64,000 bases of DNA, taken from NCBI GenBank assembly GCA_003707065.3, contig PPXM03000001.1, positions 1,612,001 through 1,676,000 on the forward strand. The letters run 5' to 3'. The notes below the pieces were generated by a model. That model was given only the letters and a program-made list of their open reading frames with translations. It did no database searches and was not told where the DNA came from. Position numbers and translations under genes: made by a program. The stretch is from Trigonopsis variabilis. Its lineage: Eukaryota; Ascomycota; Trigonopsidomycetes; Trigonopsidales; Trigonopsidaceae. Each line of letters starts with the position of its first letter. Within the stretch, counting starts at the first letter, position 1. Of this stretch, positions 54,917 through 64,000 are shown in pieces.

Positions 54917-55423
54917 ATGATGACTGTCACGTGTACATACAAAGTATACCTGTAATCGCAACGTAGGAAACAAGTACTACTAAGGATAGCTGTAATGCAA
55001 CGGAGGGTTCCAGTGGCACAGCACCACATAAGCACCACAAAAGCACCAGAAATAAGTATCGCCGCTGTACCACTGCCGCCATTGTAAATTAACAACTCGC
55101 GCCACTTTGAGTCATGCTTGTGACGTAACTTCGGAAACAACAAATGATCTTGCTCCGATCCCGGAGAGATCTGCCCCACTTTCCTATTCGAGGCATATCC
55201 GACTCTCGATGCTGAGCGCAGGCAGAGCTCAGTCAAACGAAAACGCAGCGCTGAGGGCGGTAGAGGTCCATTTTCCGCTCTACACCGACTAGACTGCTCG
55301 AGTGCAAGATGGCGATGGCCAGTACCGAGCAAGGGTCGACAGCAGGGGTGGATCTTGGCAGGGTTACCCTGTCCGGGTCGTCAGGAGAAAAAGTGAGCCT
55401 ATGCACCAAACCTCATCCTCGAC
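54917..55423. other. Intergenic region between GUT1 and GUT2
   Basis: About 0.5 kb, containing the GUT1 terminator and GUT2 promoter; a CACGTG site lies at about 54929. The genes are therefore separately transcribed in the usual fungal manner. Confidence 0.5.
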
Positions 55424-57325
55424 ATGTTTGCAAGTGGAACAAAGATGTGGAGCCGACTGAGCAGTCGGCGAGCATTGGCTATTGCAGGATGTGCCGCTAT
55501 TGGCACTTACACGCTGATGAATCACTACATTCCCTACGCCCAGGCGGACGAGCTCAAGACCAAGAAGATCCCGGGCCCGTTCAAGCCCCTACCGAAAAGA
55601 GAAGAGTTCATCAACCGACTGCGGTCAGGCGAAGAGTTTGACATGGTCATTATCGGCGGAGGCGCCACTGGAACGGGCGTGGCCGTCGACGCTGCCAGCC
55701 GTGGGCTCAAGGTGTGCCTTGTCGAGCGCGACGACTTTGCCTGTGGAACGTCGTCTCGATCGACCAAGCTGGTCCATGGAGGCGTGCGCTACCTCGAAAA
55801 GGCCATCTTCAATCTGGACTACTCGCAGTACAAGCTAGTCAAAGAGGCGTTGCATGAGCGCAAGTACTTTCTGGATATAGCCCCCCACCTTAGTTTTGCG
55901 TTACCAATCATCATCCCGGTGTATAAACTCTGGCAGGTTCCATATTTCTGGGCTGGCACCAAATGCTACGACATCTTGTCGGGATCGCAGTCCATTGGAG
56001 GCTCGTTTTGGATGAGCCGGAAAGACGTGATTGAGAACTTCCCGTTGATGAACCATGACAACCTCAAAGGCGCCCTGACTTACTATGATGGATCCCACAA
56101 CGACTCGCGCATGAACGTGGCGTTGGCCACCACCGCTGCCGACCATGGAGCCGTGGTGCTGAACCACTTTGAGGTCACCAGCCTGGAGAAGAACGGCCAG
56201 GGCCGCTTGATTGGCTTGACTGGCGTCGATAAGGAGTCTGCCGACGGAAACGAGACGTTCAACATCAAGGCAAAGTCCATTGTCAATGCTACCGGTCCCT
56301 TCTGCGACGCCATCCGCAAGATGGACGATCCCAAGACTCGAGACATCGTTGCTCCTTCCTCTGGTGTCCATGTGATCCTGCCCTCTTACTTTGGCTCGTC
56401 CAAATACGGACTGATCGACCCCAAGACGTCTGACGGCCGGGTCATTTTCTTCCTGCCCTGGCAGGGCAAGACCATTGCCGGCACCACGGACTCTCCTTGC
56501 AAGATTGACGCGAATCCCATTCCCACCGAGGCCGACATCGACTGGATCCTCAACGAGGTAAACAACTACGTTGGTGGCACCATCAAGGCCACCCGCAACG
56601 ACGTCCAGGCTGCCTGGGCCGGCATCCGACCTCTGGTGCGGGACCCCAAGGCCAAAAACACCGAATCGCTGGTGCGAAACCACTTGATTGACATCTCTGA
56701 GAGCGGGCTGCTGACTATTTCTGGCGGAAAGTGGACGACGTACCGAGAAATGGCTGAGGAGACCGTTGACGAAGCCATCAAGGATAACGGTCTCAAAGCC
56801 GGTCCCTGCATCACCAAGACGCTAAAACTGACTGGTGCTGATGAATATTACGACTTGCTTTACATCAAACTCGCTCAGGAGACTGGAATCGACCCTGAGG
56901 TCGCTCGCCACCTCGCTCACAACTACGGCGACCGTGCTTTTGAAGTGGTCGATCTCTCTGAGCCCTCCAAAAACACTCGATGGCCTCTCCGGGGCTCGAG
57001 GCTAGTCGAAACACTCCCATTCATCGACGGAGAAGTTCGATTCGCCGCCAGACACGAGTACGCCACGACCACGGTCGACGTCATTGCTAGACGCATGCGC
57101 CTGGCCTTTTTGAACTCGAGCGCTGCCCTAGAGGTCTTGCCGCGAGTCATTGATATCCTTGCCCAGGAACTCAAATGGGACTCGAAGCGCCAGCAGCAGG
57201 AGTGGGACGAAACCGTCAAGTACTTGTGGACCATGGGCTTGCCTCCTCGCTCGTGGACCCGTGCACAGGTCGAAAACGGAGAGTTTGTTCGATACGAGGT
57301 CTCTTCCAACCCTGAGCTGCTTTAA
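55424..57325 (+). CDS. GUT2: Mitochondrial FAD-dependent glycerol-3-phosphate dehydrogenase
   Basis: Single exon, 633 residues (yeast Gut2 649). Residues 1-45 form a mitochondrial presequence with Arg/Ser (MWSRLSSRRALA) and a short hydrophobic anchor (IAGCAAIGTYTLM). The FAD-binding Rossmann motif is IIGGGATGTG with G78, G80 and G83, followed by ERDDFACGTSSRSTKLVHGG, a hallmark of the family. The core continues with FFLPWQGKTIAGTTDSP and SGGKWTTYREMA, and a C-terminal helical cap domain (about 500-620) is present. It oxidises glycerol 3-phosphate to dihydroxyacetone phosphate on the outer face of the inner membrane and passes electrons to ubiquinone, completing glycerol use and the glycerol-phosphate shuttle. 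Confidence 0.97.
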   Translation: MFASGTKMWSRLSSRRALAIAGCAAIGTYTLMNHYIPYAQADELKTKKIPGPFKPLPKREEFINRLRSGEEFDMVIIGGGATGTGVAVDAASRGLKVCLVERDDFACGTSSRSTKLVHGGVRYLEKAIFNLDYSQYKLVKEALHERKYFLDIAPHLSFALPIIIPVYKLWQVPYFWAGTKCYDILSGSQSIGGSFWMSRKDVIENFPLMNHDNLKGALTYYDGSHNDSRMNVALATTAADHGAVVLNHFEVTSLEKNGQGRLIGLTGVDKESADGNETFNIKAKSIVNATGPFCDAIRKMDDPKTRDIVAPSSGVHVILPSYFGSSKYGLIDPKTSDGRVIFFLPWQGKTIAGTTDSPCKIDANPIPTEADIDWILNEVNNYVGGTIKATRNDVQAAWAGIRPLVRDPKAKNTESLVRNHLIDISESGLLTISGGKWTTYREMAEETVDEAIKDNGLKAGPCITKTLKLTGADEYYDLLYIKLAQETGIDPEVARHLAHNYGDRAFEVVDLSEPSKNTRWPLRGSRLVETLPFIDGEVRFAARHEYATTTVDVIARRMRLAFLNSSAALEVLPRVIDILAQELKWDSKRQQQEWDETVKYLWTMGLPPRSWTRAQVENGEFVRYEVSSNPELL

Positions 57326-57381
57326 TGAGATAGATGGATTTGTTGTCTAATTTTGTAGCGCAACAGTAGTATTTAACTTTC

Positions 57382-57478
57382 GTATGCTGACTTTGTATGC
57401 TGACCTTGTATGCTAACTTCTGTATGCTAACTTCCGTATGCTAACTTCTTTATGCTAAATTCCGTATGCTAACTTCCC
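57382..57478 (+). repeat. 13-14-bp tandem repeat with branch-site-like units
   Basis: Seven consecutive units of 13-14 bp, consensus GTATGCTAACTTCY. The units carry TGCTGAC (two), TGCTAAC (four) and TGCTAAA (one). TGCTAAC and TGCTGAC match the intron branch-site sequences used throughout this window, which is annotated as an observation, not a function. Confidence 0.85.
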
Positions 57479-57509
57479 CTCGTACTATCTCACCTTTCTA
57501 TCACTCATA

Positions 57510-57793
57510 GAGCCACTCATCTAAGAGCCATTAACCTAAGAACCATTAATCTAAGAACCATTAATCTAAGAGCCATTCATCTAAGAGCCATTCATCCAAG
57601 AGCCATTCATCTAAGAGCCATTCATCTAAGAGCCATTCATCCAAGAGCCATTCATCTAAGAGCCATTCATCTAAGAGCCATTCATCCAAGAGCCATCCAT
57701 CTAAGAGCCATTCATCTAAGAGCCATTCATCCAAGAGCCATTCATCTAAGAGCCATTCATCTAAGAGCCATTCATCCAAGAGCCATCCATCTC
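57510..57793 (+). repeat. 15-bp minisatellite with 45/90-bp higher-order pattern
   Basis: About 19 tandem copies of GAGCCATTCATCTAA. The first copies vary (CATTAACCTAA, CATTAATCTAA); later copies alternate CATCTAA, CATCTAA, CATCCAA with period 45 bp, and the variant CCATCCATCT recurs exactly 90 bp apart, so the array grew by duplicating multi-unit blocks. The opposite-strand open frame (repeating DEWLL) is a by-product of the 15-bp period and is not called as a gene. Confidence 0.95.
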
Positions 57794-57900
57794 ATTGGCA
57801 TGTCGTTGTGGCTCAGTGTGGAGATGCCACCGTCGCTGTCGTTGTCGCTACTAGTCCATTTGCCTTCATCACCTCACCACATTCGCCTTCACCATTCGCC

Positions 57901-60900
57901 ATGTCTGACGGTAAGATCAAGACAAAGACGCTGCTAACTAAAGAAACCTTTGAGCAGATCAGAAAGGCTCAGGCGGAACGGAATGCCCTGAACGGCAAAG
58001 GTCCCCAGCAGCGTCAGGGTCAGAGCTTGATGGAGGCTGCTGACGAGGACGTGTATGGGTCACGAGACAAATTTGCAGGATACGAGCAAAGTATAGGCAT
58101 AGAGGATGGATCTAGTGATGAGGAAGCTGGAGAAGGACGACGTCTGGTGGGACAATATACGGCTCCTCAAGAGTTTTTACAAGAGGTTGCCGAGCAAGAC
58201 GAGGGTGGGCAAGAATTCGAAGATGACGAGATAACGCGGCGGAAAAAGGCTCGTACGATCGCCGATCGAGAAGGCAAATATCATTTACAGCGATTCAATA
58301 GGGAACTCGGGCCTCTAGGAGAAGAAGGGCCGGATATGGAGCGACGGCTGGCTGAACAGGATTTGGCTCGCGAGGAGGATCGAGTGGAAAAAGAGCTTCA
58401 GAGGAAACGTTTGGAAGAGCTGATCAAGAGTGATATCGAAGCGCTCCGACCTGAGATCAAGAGCGAAGAGGAGCCTGCCAAGAAGCGGCGGTGGGACGTG
58501 GGTCCTCAGCCAGAGGAGGAAAGTGGCACTAAAAAGAAGAGAAGCCGATGGGATCAGGCGCCTGAAGAAGAAACTAAACCAGTTGTTAATGTATCGCAGT
58601 CGATTACAGACGAGGAACTGGATTTGTTGCTGCCTAGCCAAGGGTACGAGATTGTGTCTGTGCCCCCCGACTACGTGCCGATTGTGACTCCTGCCAAAAA
58701 AGCAGTCAACGCTCCGGCTCCCAGTGGAGGGTTTATGATGGATTCCAACGAACCCACTGGCGCTGCTGCTACTCAGGGAAACCGCCCGATCCCCAAAGAT
58801 ATCCCGGGGGTTGGAGAGCTCCAGTTCTTCAAGGAATCAGACATGAAATACTTTGACAAATTGCTGGATAACTCCAATGAAGCCGATCTGTCTATAGATG
58901 AGCTCAGGGAACGCAAGATTATGCGCCTGATTCTCAAAGTCAAGAACGGAACGCCGCCAATGAGAAAGGGAGCTTTACGCCAGCTGACTGATAACGCTAG
59001 GCAGTTTGGTGCCGAGGCCCTGTTTAAGCAGATTCTGCCGCTGCTGATGGAACGGACACTGGAAGATCAAGAGAGGCACTTGCTGGTGAAGATTATCGAT
59101 CGTGTCTTGTACAAGCTCGACGAAATGGTCCGTCCGTATACTCACAACATCCTCGTCGTCATCTCGCCCTTGCTGATCGACGAGGATTATTACGCTCGAC
59201 AAGAGGGTCGTGAAATTATATCGAATCTGGCCAAGGCGGCTGGGCTGGCCAACATGATTGCAACGTTGCGCCCAGATATTGATAACAATGACGAGTATGT
59301 TCGAAACATCACCGCAAGAACGTTTGCTGTGGTTGCCAGTGCCCTGGGGATCCCAAGCTTGCTGCCCTTTCTGCGTGCCGTTTGCCGGTCCAAAAAGACG
59401 TGGTATGCCCGTCACACGGGCGCCAAGATCGTCCAGCAAATCGCCATTTTGCTTGGTCCCGGTATTTTGCCTCATTTGAACGGACTGGTGGACTGTGTAG
59501 CAAACTCAATCACTGACGAGCAACAAAAAGTTCGAACCATGGGCGCTCTCGCGCTAGCTGCTTTAGCAGAAGGGTCTGCTCCTTATGGAATTGAAGCCTT
59601 TGATCCTGTACTGGAACCGCTATGGCTCGGAGTGCGACGCAATCGCGGTAAATGGCTGGCAGCATTCCTCAAGTGCATTGGCTTTATCATACCGCTGATG
59701 GACCCCGAATATGCAAGCTACTACACAAAAGAAGTGATGGGTATTCTTTTGCGCGAGTTCCGATCGCCAGACGAGGAAATGAAAAAGATTGTGCTCAAAG
59801 TGGTCCAGCAATGCGCAGCGACCGAAGGCGTGACTGCCCAGTACCTCCGTGATGAGGTCATGGGAGGCTTTTTCCGCTCATTCTGGGTGCGACGCATGTC
59901 TCTCGATCGGCGAAACTATCGTCAAGTCGTCGAGACGACCGTTGCCTTGTCTGATAAAGTCGGCGTGTCCGAGATTGTCACTCGGCTGGTGGATGTTCTC
60001 AAAGATGACTCGGAGTCGTATCGCAAGATGGGAGTCGAGACGATTGAGAAAGTGATTGCAAAATACGGCGCTGCTGATATTTCCGAGCGCCTCGAGGAGC
60101 GGTTGATCGATGGCATCCTGTTTGCCTTCCAAGAACAGACGATCGAAGACCAGGCGATTTTGAACGGTTTTGGTACCATTGTCAATGCGCTCGGGCTGAG
60201 GACGAAACCGTACTTGCCCCAGATTGTGTCTACGATTCTTTGGCGGCTCAATAACAAATCACCCACTGTCCGTCAGCAGGCTGCTGATTTAGTTAGTCGC
60301 ATAGCCATTGTGATGAGGAACTGCGGCGAAGAAGCGCTGATGAGTAAACTTGGCGTGGTTCTCTACGAGTATCTGGGCGAAGAGTATCCCGACGTCCTCG
60401 GGTCCATCCTTGGAGCTCTGCGCAGTATTGTGACCGTGGTGGGCATTTCGTCAATGCAGCCGCCAATCAAGGATCTCCTACCCCGTCTCACTCCCATTCT
60501 GCGGAATCGGTTCGAAAAAGTCCAGGAAAACACTATCGATCTAGTTGGTCGAATCGCCGATCGAGGCGCCCAGTATGTCAGTGCGCGAGAATGGATGAGG
60601 ATCTGTTTTGAGCTGCTGGATATGCTCAAAGCCCATAAAAAAGGGATTCGAAGAGCAGCCAACAACACGTTTGGTTATATAGCCAAGGCCATCGGGCCTC
60701 AGGATGTGTTGGTCACGTTGCTCAATAACCTGCGGGTGCAGGAGCGGCAATCTCGTGTTTGTACTGCGGTTGCGATCGGAATCGTCGCCGAGACTTGTGC
60801 TCCATTCACCGTCTTGCCCGCGCTGATGAATGAATACAGAGTACCCGAGGCCAACGTCCAGCATGGTGTGCTCAAGGCCATGACGTTTTTGTTTGAGTAC

Positions 60901-61335
60901 ATTGGAGAAATGGCAAAGGACTACGTGTACGCAGTGACTCCGTTGTTGGAGGATGCGTTGATCGACCGAGACCCCGTCCACCGGCAGACGGCGGCCAGCG
61001 TGGTCAAACACATTGCGATTGGATGCACTGGTCTGGGACTGGAGGATGCGATGGTCCACTTGCTCAATCTTGTCTGGCCAAACATATTCGAGACCTCCCC
61101 TCACGTCATTGACCGGGTGATTGATGGAATCGACGGCATTCGGAATGCAGTGGGTGCAGGCATTGTTCTCAACTACACCTGGGCAGGGCTGTTCCAGGCA
61201 GCGCGCAAGGTTCGAGAGCCTTACTGGCGAGTCTACAACTCGGCCTATGTGCAGAGTGCGGACGCCATGGTTCCGTACTATCCAGAGCTACCAGAAGAGA
61301 ATCTCCGGCGGCGAGAGTTGGACATCTTTATCTAA
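57901..61335 (+). CDS. HSH155: SF3B1/Prp10/Hsh155, branch-site U2 snRNP HEAT protein
   Basis: Single exon; the ATG at 57901 ([20 protein letters not shown]) gives 1144 residues. The disordered N-terminal ~330 residues hold RWD-type ligand motifs ([16 protein letters not shown]) that bind U2AF-homology motifs, then the Cus1/p14-interacting region ([20 protein letters not shown]). From about 350 to the end are 20 HEAT repeats very close to human SF3B1. Positions corresponding to the human hotspots R625, N626, H662, K666 and K700 are all present; the K700 equivalent is K543 in DEQQKVRT. The pladienolide-contact segment reads VSRIAIVM. It clamps the U2 snRNA/branch-site duplex in the nucleus. The gene has no intron. 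Confidence 0.97.
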   Translation: MSDGKIKTKTLLTKETFEQIRKAQAERNALNGKGPQQRQGQSLMEAADEDVYGSRDKFAGYEQSIGIEDGSSDEEAGEGRRLVGQYTAPQEFLQEVAEQDEGGQEFEDDEITRRKKARTIADREGKYHLQRFNRELGPLGEEGPDMERRLAEQDLAREEDRVEKELQRKRLEELIKSDIEALRPEIKSEEEPAKKRRWDVGPQPEEESGTKKKRSRWDQAPEEETKPVVNVSQSITDEELDLLLPSQGYEIVSVPPDYVPIVTPAKKAVNAPAPSGGFMMDSNEPTGAAATQGNRPIPKDIPGVGELQFFKESDMKYFDKLLDNSNEADLSIDELRERKIMRLILKVKNGTPPMRKGALRQLTDNARQFGAEALFKQILPLLMERTLEDQERHLLVKIIDRVLYKLDEMVRPYTHNILVVISPLLIDEDYYARQEGREIISNLAKAAGLANMIATLRPDIDNNDEYVRNITARTFAVVASALGIPSLLPFLRAVCRSKKTWYARHTGAKIVQQIAILLGPGILPHLNGLVDCVANSITDEQQKVRTMGALALAALAEGSAPYGIEAFDPVLEPLWLGVRRNRGKWLAAFLKCIGFIIPLMDPEYASYYTKEVMGILLREFRSPDEEMKKIVLKVVQQCAATEGVTAQYLRDEVMGGFFRSFWVRRMSLDRRNYRQVVETTVALSDKVGVSEIVTRLVDVLKDDSESYRKMGVETIEKVIAKYGAADISERLEERLIDGILFAFQEQTIEDQAILNGFGTIVNALGLRTKPYLPQIVSTILWRLNNKSPTVRQQAADLVSRIAIVMRNCGEEALMSKLGVVLYEYLGEEYPDVLGSILGALRSIVTVVGISSMQPPIKDLLPRLTPILRNRFEKVQENTIDLVGRIADRGAQYVSAREWMRICFELLDMLKAHKKGIRRAANNTFGYIAKAIGPQDVLVTLLNNLRVQERQSRVCTAVAIGIVAETCAPFTVLPALMNEYRVPEANVQHGVLKAMTFLFEYIGEMAKDYVYAVTPLLEDALIDRDPVHRQTAASVVKHIAIGCTGLGLEDAMVHLLNLVWPNIFETSPHVIDRVIDGIDGIRNAVGAGIVLNYTWAGLFQAARKVREPYWRVYNSAYVQSADAMVPYYPELPEENLRRRELDIFI

Positions 61336-61495
61336 AAACTTCAAGAGGACAGATTGTACGTTTAGAAGAGTTGTGTTGTGAAACATCGCGTAGCCACTCC
61401 TCCGCTTAACGCTCTACGACTCCTGTTCTAGGTGACGCTCTACGAGTCTGTTCTAGACACTCCTGTGCAAATGCTAAAAAGTACAACGCCTAACC

Positions 61496-63320
61496 CTAGA
61501 AATCATCTTGCTCGAACGGACAGTCAACGCTCGTATGGCCCATTCGCTCGCAGAGACCGCACCACAGCTCCCGGCCAGCTGCAGGGTCGACTTTAGGAAC
61601 AAAGGCTGGCAGCGGTCCGGTAGGGGCTCCACTGTCGTTAAGGTCTAGTTGGGTAAACTCATGGTCATTGGATAACGATGCGGTACGGTTGGTGATGGAG
61701 GGAGAGAGTGCAAGAGGCGATTCGACAAAAGGGGAGGACGAGGGAAGGTCATCGGTGTGGGCGGAGGCCTGGGGCTGGGATTCGGGTCCGAGGCCGTCTA
61801 TTTCGACTGGAGGGATGGGATCGCGAGACTGCATGGAGGACACGAGGTCGTTCAGCCGTTTCACTTCGGCTTCGAGCTCCTGCTCGTGAAAGACTTTGGC
61901 CTCGATCACGTTTTCGAGCGCTTCGATATCAGCGTGGAGCTTGTCGGCCGAGTTGGAGTCAGCAACCAGCATGGCCGATTGGCGTTCCGACAAGCGTTTC
62001 GAGCTTCGAAGATAGTCATTGTCGTTTTTGAGGCTGTCGATGATTTCCTGCAGGTCTCGAATCTGCGCATCTTTCTCTCTTAGCAGCTCCTCTGCCTCGG
62101 TGCTGCGAACGGCCTGGAGGTCTTGTTCGAGCGACTTGATGCGGTCCTGGAGCACCACGACCTTGTCGTCGTCGCCAACGCTTCTAGTCTGTCCTCCGGC
62201 CTCCAAGCGCAGCTCCTGGAGCCGTTGGTTGAACAGCGCTTCGTTCTGGATCATGGTGCCTTCGAGCGTGGCGATTGTATCCCTGAATTCACTCCGCTTG
62301 GCCTCAAAGTCGGCGATGGCGGATGACAGCCGGTTGTCTTTTTCGGCCAGGGCGTCTTTGAGGTCTTCAATCTCTTGCATCATCTCCCTTTCGAGCGCCA
62401 CTCGCTGCTGGAACTCGGTATTGTGGTCTTTGGCCATCTGTTGGAACTTTGCCACGGCCGCAGTGGTTCCTGCAAGAACCTTTGACTGTCGTTGGAGCTC
62501 GTTTTCCTTCTCTTCGAGCAGGGCTTTCATTTTACTGAGCAAATCGGTAGACTTTGTGAGATCTTGCTGGATCCGGCTTGCCCTTATCTTATCGTCGTCG
62601 CCACCAGGCGTGGCAAAAGCTCCGCTTTTTCTTACTCGGTTTGGGGTCCCTCCTGCCGGCGACTGGATCGTAGGCCGTCTGACTGGAGTGGACGACCGCA
62701 TCGTTGACACTGACGACCGCCGCGATAAGGACTGGGGAGACTGGGGTATTGTTTGAGATTTTCGAGGCGACGCTGATCTTGACGGCTGGGAGGATCTGTT
62801 GAGATCGACGATCTTGTCGAGATTGACAAAGAGTCCAGACAAGTCCCCGCATTCAAAGTAGGCAACACTATCGTTAGTATGAGCTATCTCACGCAGACTA
62901 TCAGACGTAGACACTACACTGCACGAGATAAGAGGAACAGAAGACATTTCCACAATCTATCACACTGTATACGCATGAATCAGATGGTGGGCAGCACGAG
63001 ACCTTCCCTAGCACGAGTCCTGGCCGACGTCTGCACTGAACCCACGCATGCACTTACCCGTCGACTGATCCATTGTTTTTTCCTTTTCCAGTCCCTTCGC
63101 CGGTCAGCTCGAGGCCGCAGAACTGTCCTTTCTTGCCCAGAATCGACCCGATATAGCGGATGTAGCCATAGAAGCCGTTGGGAGCCTGGACGATATCGCC
63201 CAGGTGGACGGTCTGGGTGTCGTCGCACGCTTTCGACGGAGGCGCGACTGGGGCAGTAGGTGAAGCCTGACTCATCGACGAGAACGACAGGCGAGACGAC
63301 GCAGAGTAGGCTGCCGTCAT
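61496..63320 (-). CDS. BIK1: CLIP-170/Bik1/Tip1-type microtubule plus-end protein
   Basis: Two exons, 63320-63058 and 62867-61496, with a 190-nt intron (GTAAGTGC ... CATACTAACGATAG); 544 residues if translation begins at MTAAYSASSRLSF, or 15 fewer from the next Met. The CAP-Gly domain (about 33-105) is assembled across the intron: VHLGDIVQAPNGFYGYIRYI, GQFCGLEL, GKNNGSVDG then VAYFECGDLSGLFV. A Ser/Arg-rich linker leads to a long coiled coil (about 200-440). The C terminus has a CCHC zinc knuckle, CGLCERMGHTSVDC, that in this family binds dynein/dynactin or Kip2-type partners and EB1 tails. It tracks microtubule plus ends. The 5' limit of the coding region is uncertain because the frame is open upstream. 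Confidence 0.9.
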
Positions 63321-64000
63321 GCGTGGTAGAAGACAAAGGGCAACTTGACGAATGACGGCCACGTGACCGCGCGCGCAACAGTAAACAGTGAGATGAGGGC
63401 GTGGGAACGCAGGACGGAATGGGGGTAGGCAGGAATGTGTGATGACGAGGTGGAATTTGTGAGAAGTAGGCAAGCAGTGGTGGGAATAGTAGGGGTAGGG
63501 AAGGATAGTATCGAGAGGAGGGGCGAACCCGGACGAACTAGGGTGAGGAGAGCATGGGGTCGTGAGGTAAGGGGGTGTATTTGACTGTGGATCTAATGGT
63601 GGATCTAGTGGTGCATGCATGTATCTAGAGCTGGTGAGATCAGGTGAGAGAGTGTTCCATTCGTATGCCATGCTGAGGTGTGTTCCATCAACGGTATAGT
63701 CTCCTCCTGGGGAGAAACATGGTGATTTGGACTGATTTCTTGTAGACCATGACATATAACGACGATAATAACTACATAGATGCCCTTTTCCCCGCAAGAG
63801 GTATGTTGTTTTTTTTTCTGCTGTGGTCGACAAACGCATGCTCGTATGCATGCTCCGCACGCATACTTCACCCTACAACATTGACTCCATAATTATCATT
63901 TATATATACATCATTAACATAAGAGACCCGCTCTTTATCTTCAAGCCATAATGGTGGCCGAACCTAGAATCAAACAAATCATGAGACCCCCAAGACTGAC
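63321..64000. other. Upstream region of the CAP-Gly gene
   Basis: Promoter-side DNA. The frame of exon 1 stays open for about 180 codons upstream, but the translation there is low-complexity (Ser/Pro/His/Thr-rich) and unlike the family. CACGTG occurs at 63360. The last ~130 bp show nothing recognisable. Confidence 0.4.

Larger units (their letters stand above)
57326..57900. other. Repeat-rich intergenic region between GUT2 and HSH155
   Basis: Contains two different minisatellites (57382-57478 and 57510-57793, listed separately) and then about 105 bp before the HSH155 ATG with no further repeat. Confidence 0.6.

Noticed and set aside
50717-57325. Horizontal transfer of a bacterial glp operon
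   Set aside because: Mitochondrial presequence and anchor in GUT2, a host-type 34-nt intron in GUT1, separate promoters and the divergent channel gene all argue for native eukaryotic genes.
57561-57779. Minus-strand frame encoding a repeating DEWLL pentapeptide
   Set aside because: It is the translation of the 15-bp minisatellite, where any frame stays open; no flanking coding sequence, start context or domain.

Overview
This window looks like nuclear DNA of an ascomycete fungus, probably a yeast-like one from an early-diverging lineage rather than a close relative of Saccharomyces cerevisiae. Evidence: eukaryotic single-copy housekeeping genes, many very short introns, and genes that S. cerevisiae lacks but fission yeast and/or filamentous ascomycetes keep (FRG1, an RBM42-type RRM protein, a NEDP1/DEN1 deneddylase, a CYP504-type P450). 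The species cannot be fixed from the sequence alone. I saw no rRNA, tRNA, transposon, virus-derived element or CRISPR array.

Layout. 0-3 kb: a convergent pair of accessory enzymes (2OG-Fe(II) oxygenase, epoxide-hydrolase-like alpha/beta hydrolase) whose upstream regions share an identical 15-bp E-box/CRE motif. 3.4-12.7 kb: five minus-strand genes: SUS1 (four exons), JJJ1, an unrecognised 502-aa protein, VID27 and VMA2. 13.3-24.4 kb: a Pho80-type cyclin, RPS28 (start codon alone in exon 1), a 2-kb gene-poor stretch, HIS1, the deneddylase, an unrecognised 589-aa protein with four weakly marked introns, and RIO1. 24.5-33 kb: an unknown 225-aa protein, ATG17, SYF2 and YAF9 (divergent), RNH1 and DBP9. 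34-48 kb: GAC1-like PP1 regulator, a 2.3-kb gene-poor stretch, MET30, CYP504-type P450, Rab5/VPS21, FRG1, NPR2 and an RBM42-type protein. 48.7-64 kb: PSD1, then aquaglyceroporin, glycerol kinase (GUT1) and mitochondrial glycerol-3-phosphate dehydrogenase (GUT2) side by side, then two minisatellites, the SF3B1 homologue HSH155, and a CLIP-170/Bik1 CAP-Gly protein.

How genes work together. The clearest functional unit is the glycerol block (50.7-57.3 kb): uptake channel, kinase and FAD dehydrogenase are adjacent, an arrangement resembling the bacterial glpF-glpK-glpD operon but built from eukaryotic genes with separate promoters, an intron and a mitochondrial targeting region. The second theme is splicing. 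Nearly every intron resolved here is 32-61 nt, with a CTAAC/CTGAC-type branch site only a few bases before the 3' AG and no evident polypyrimidine tract. Joining exons across these introns gave family-matching proteins in more than fifteen genes. All exon joins were made by eye from frame, splice consensus and family conservation; none was tested against RNA data.
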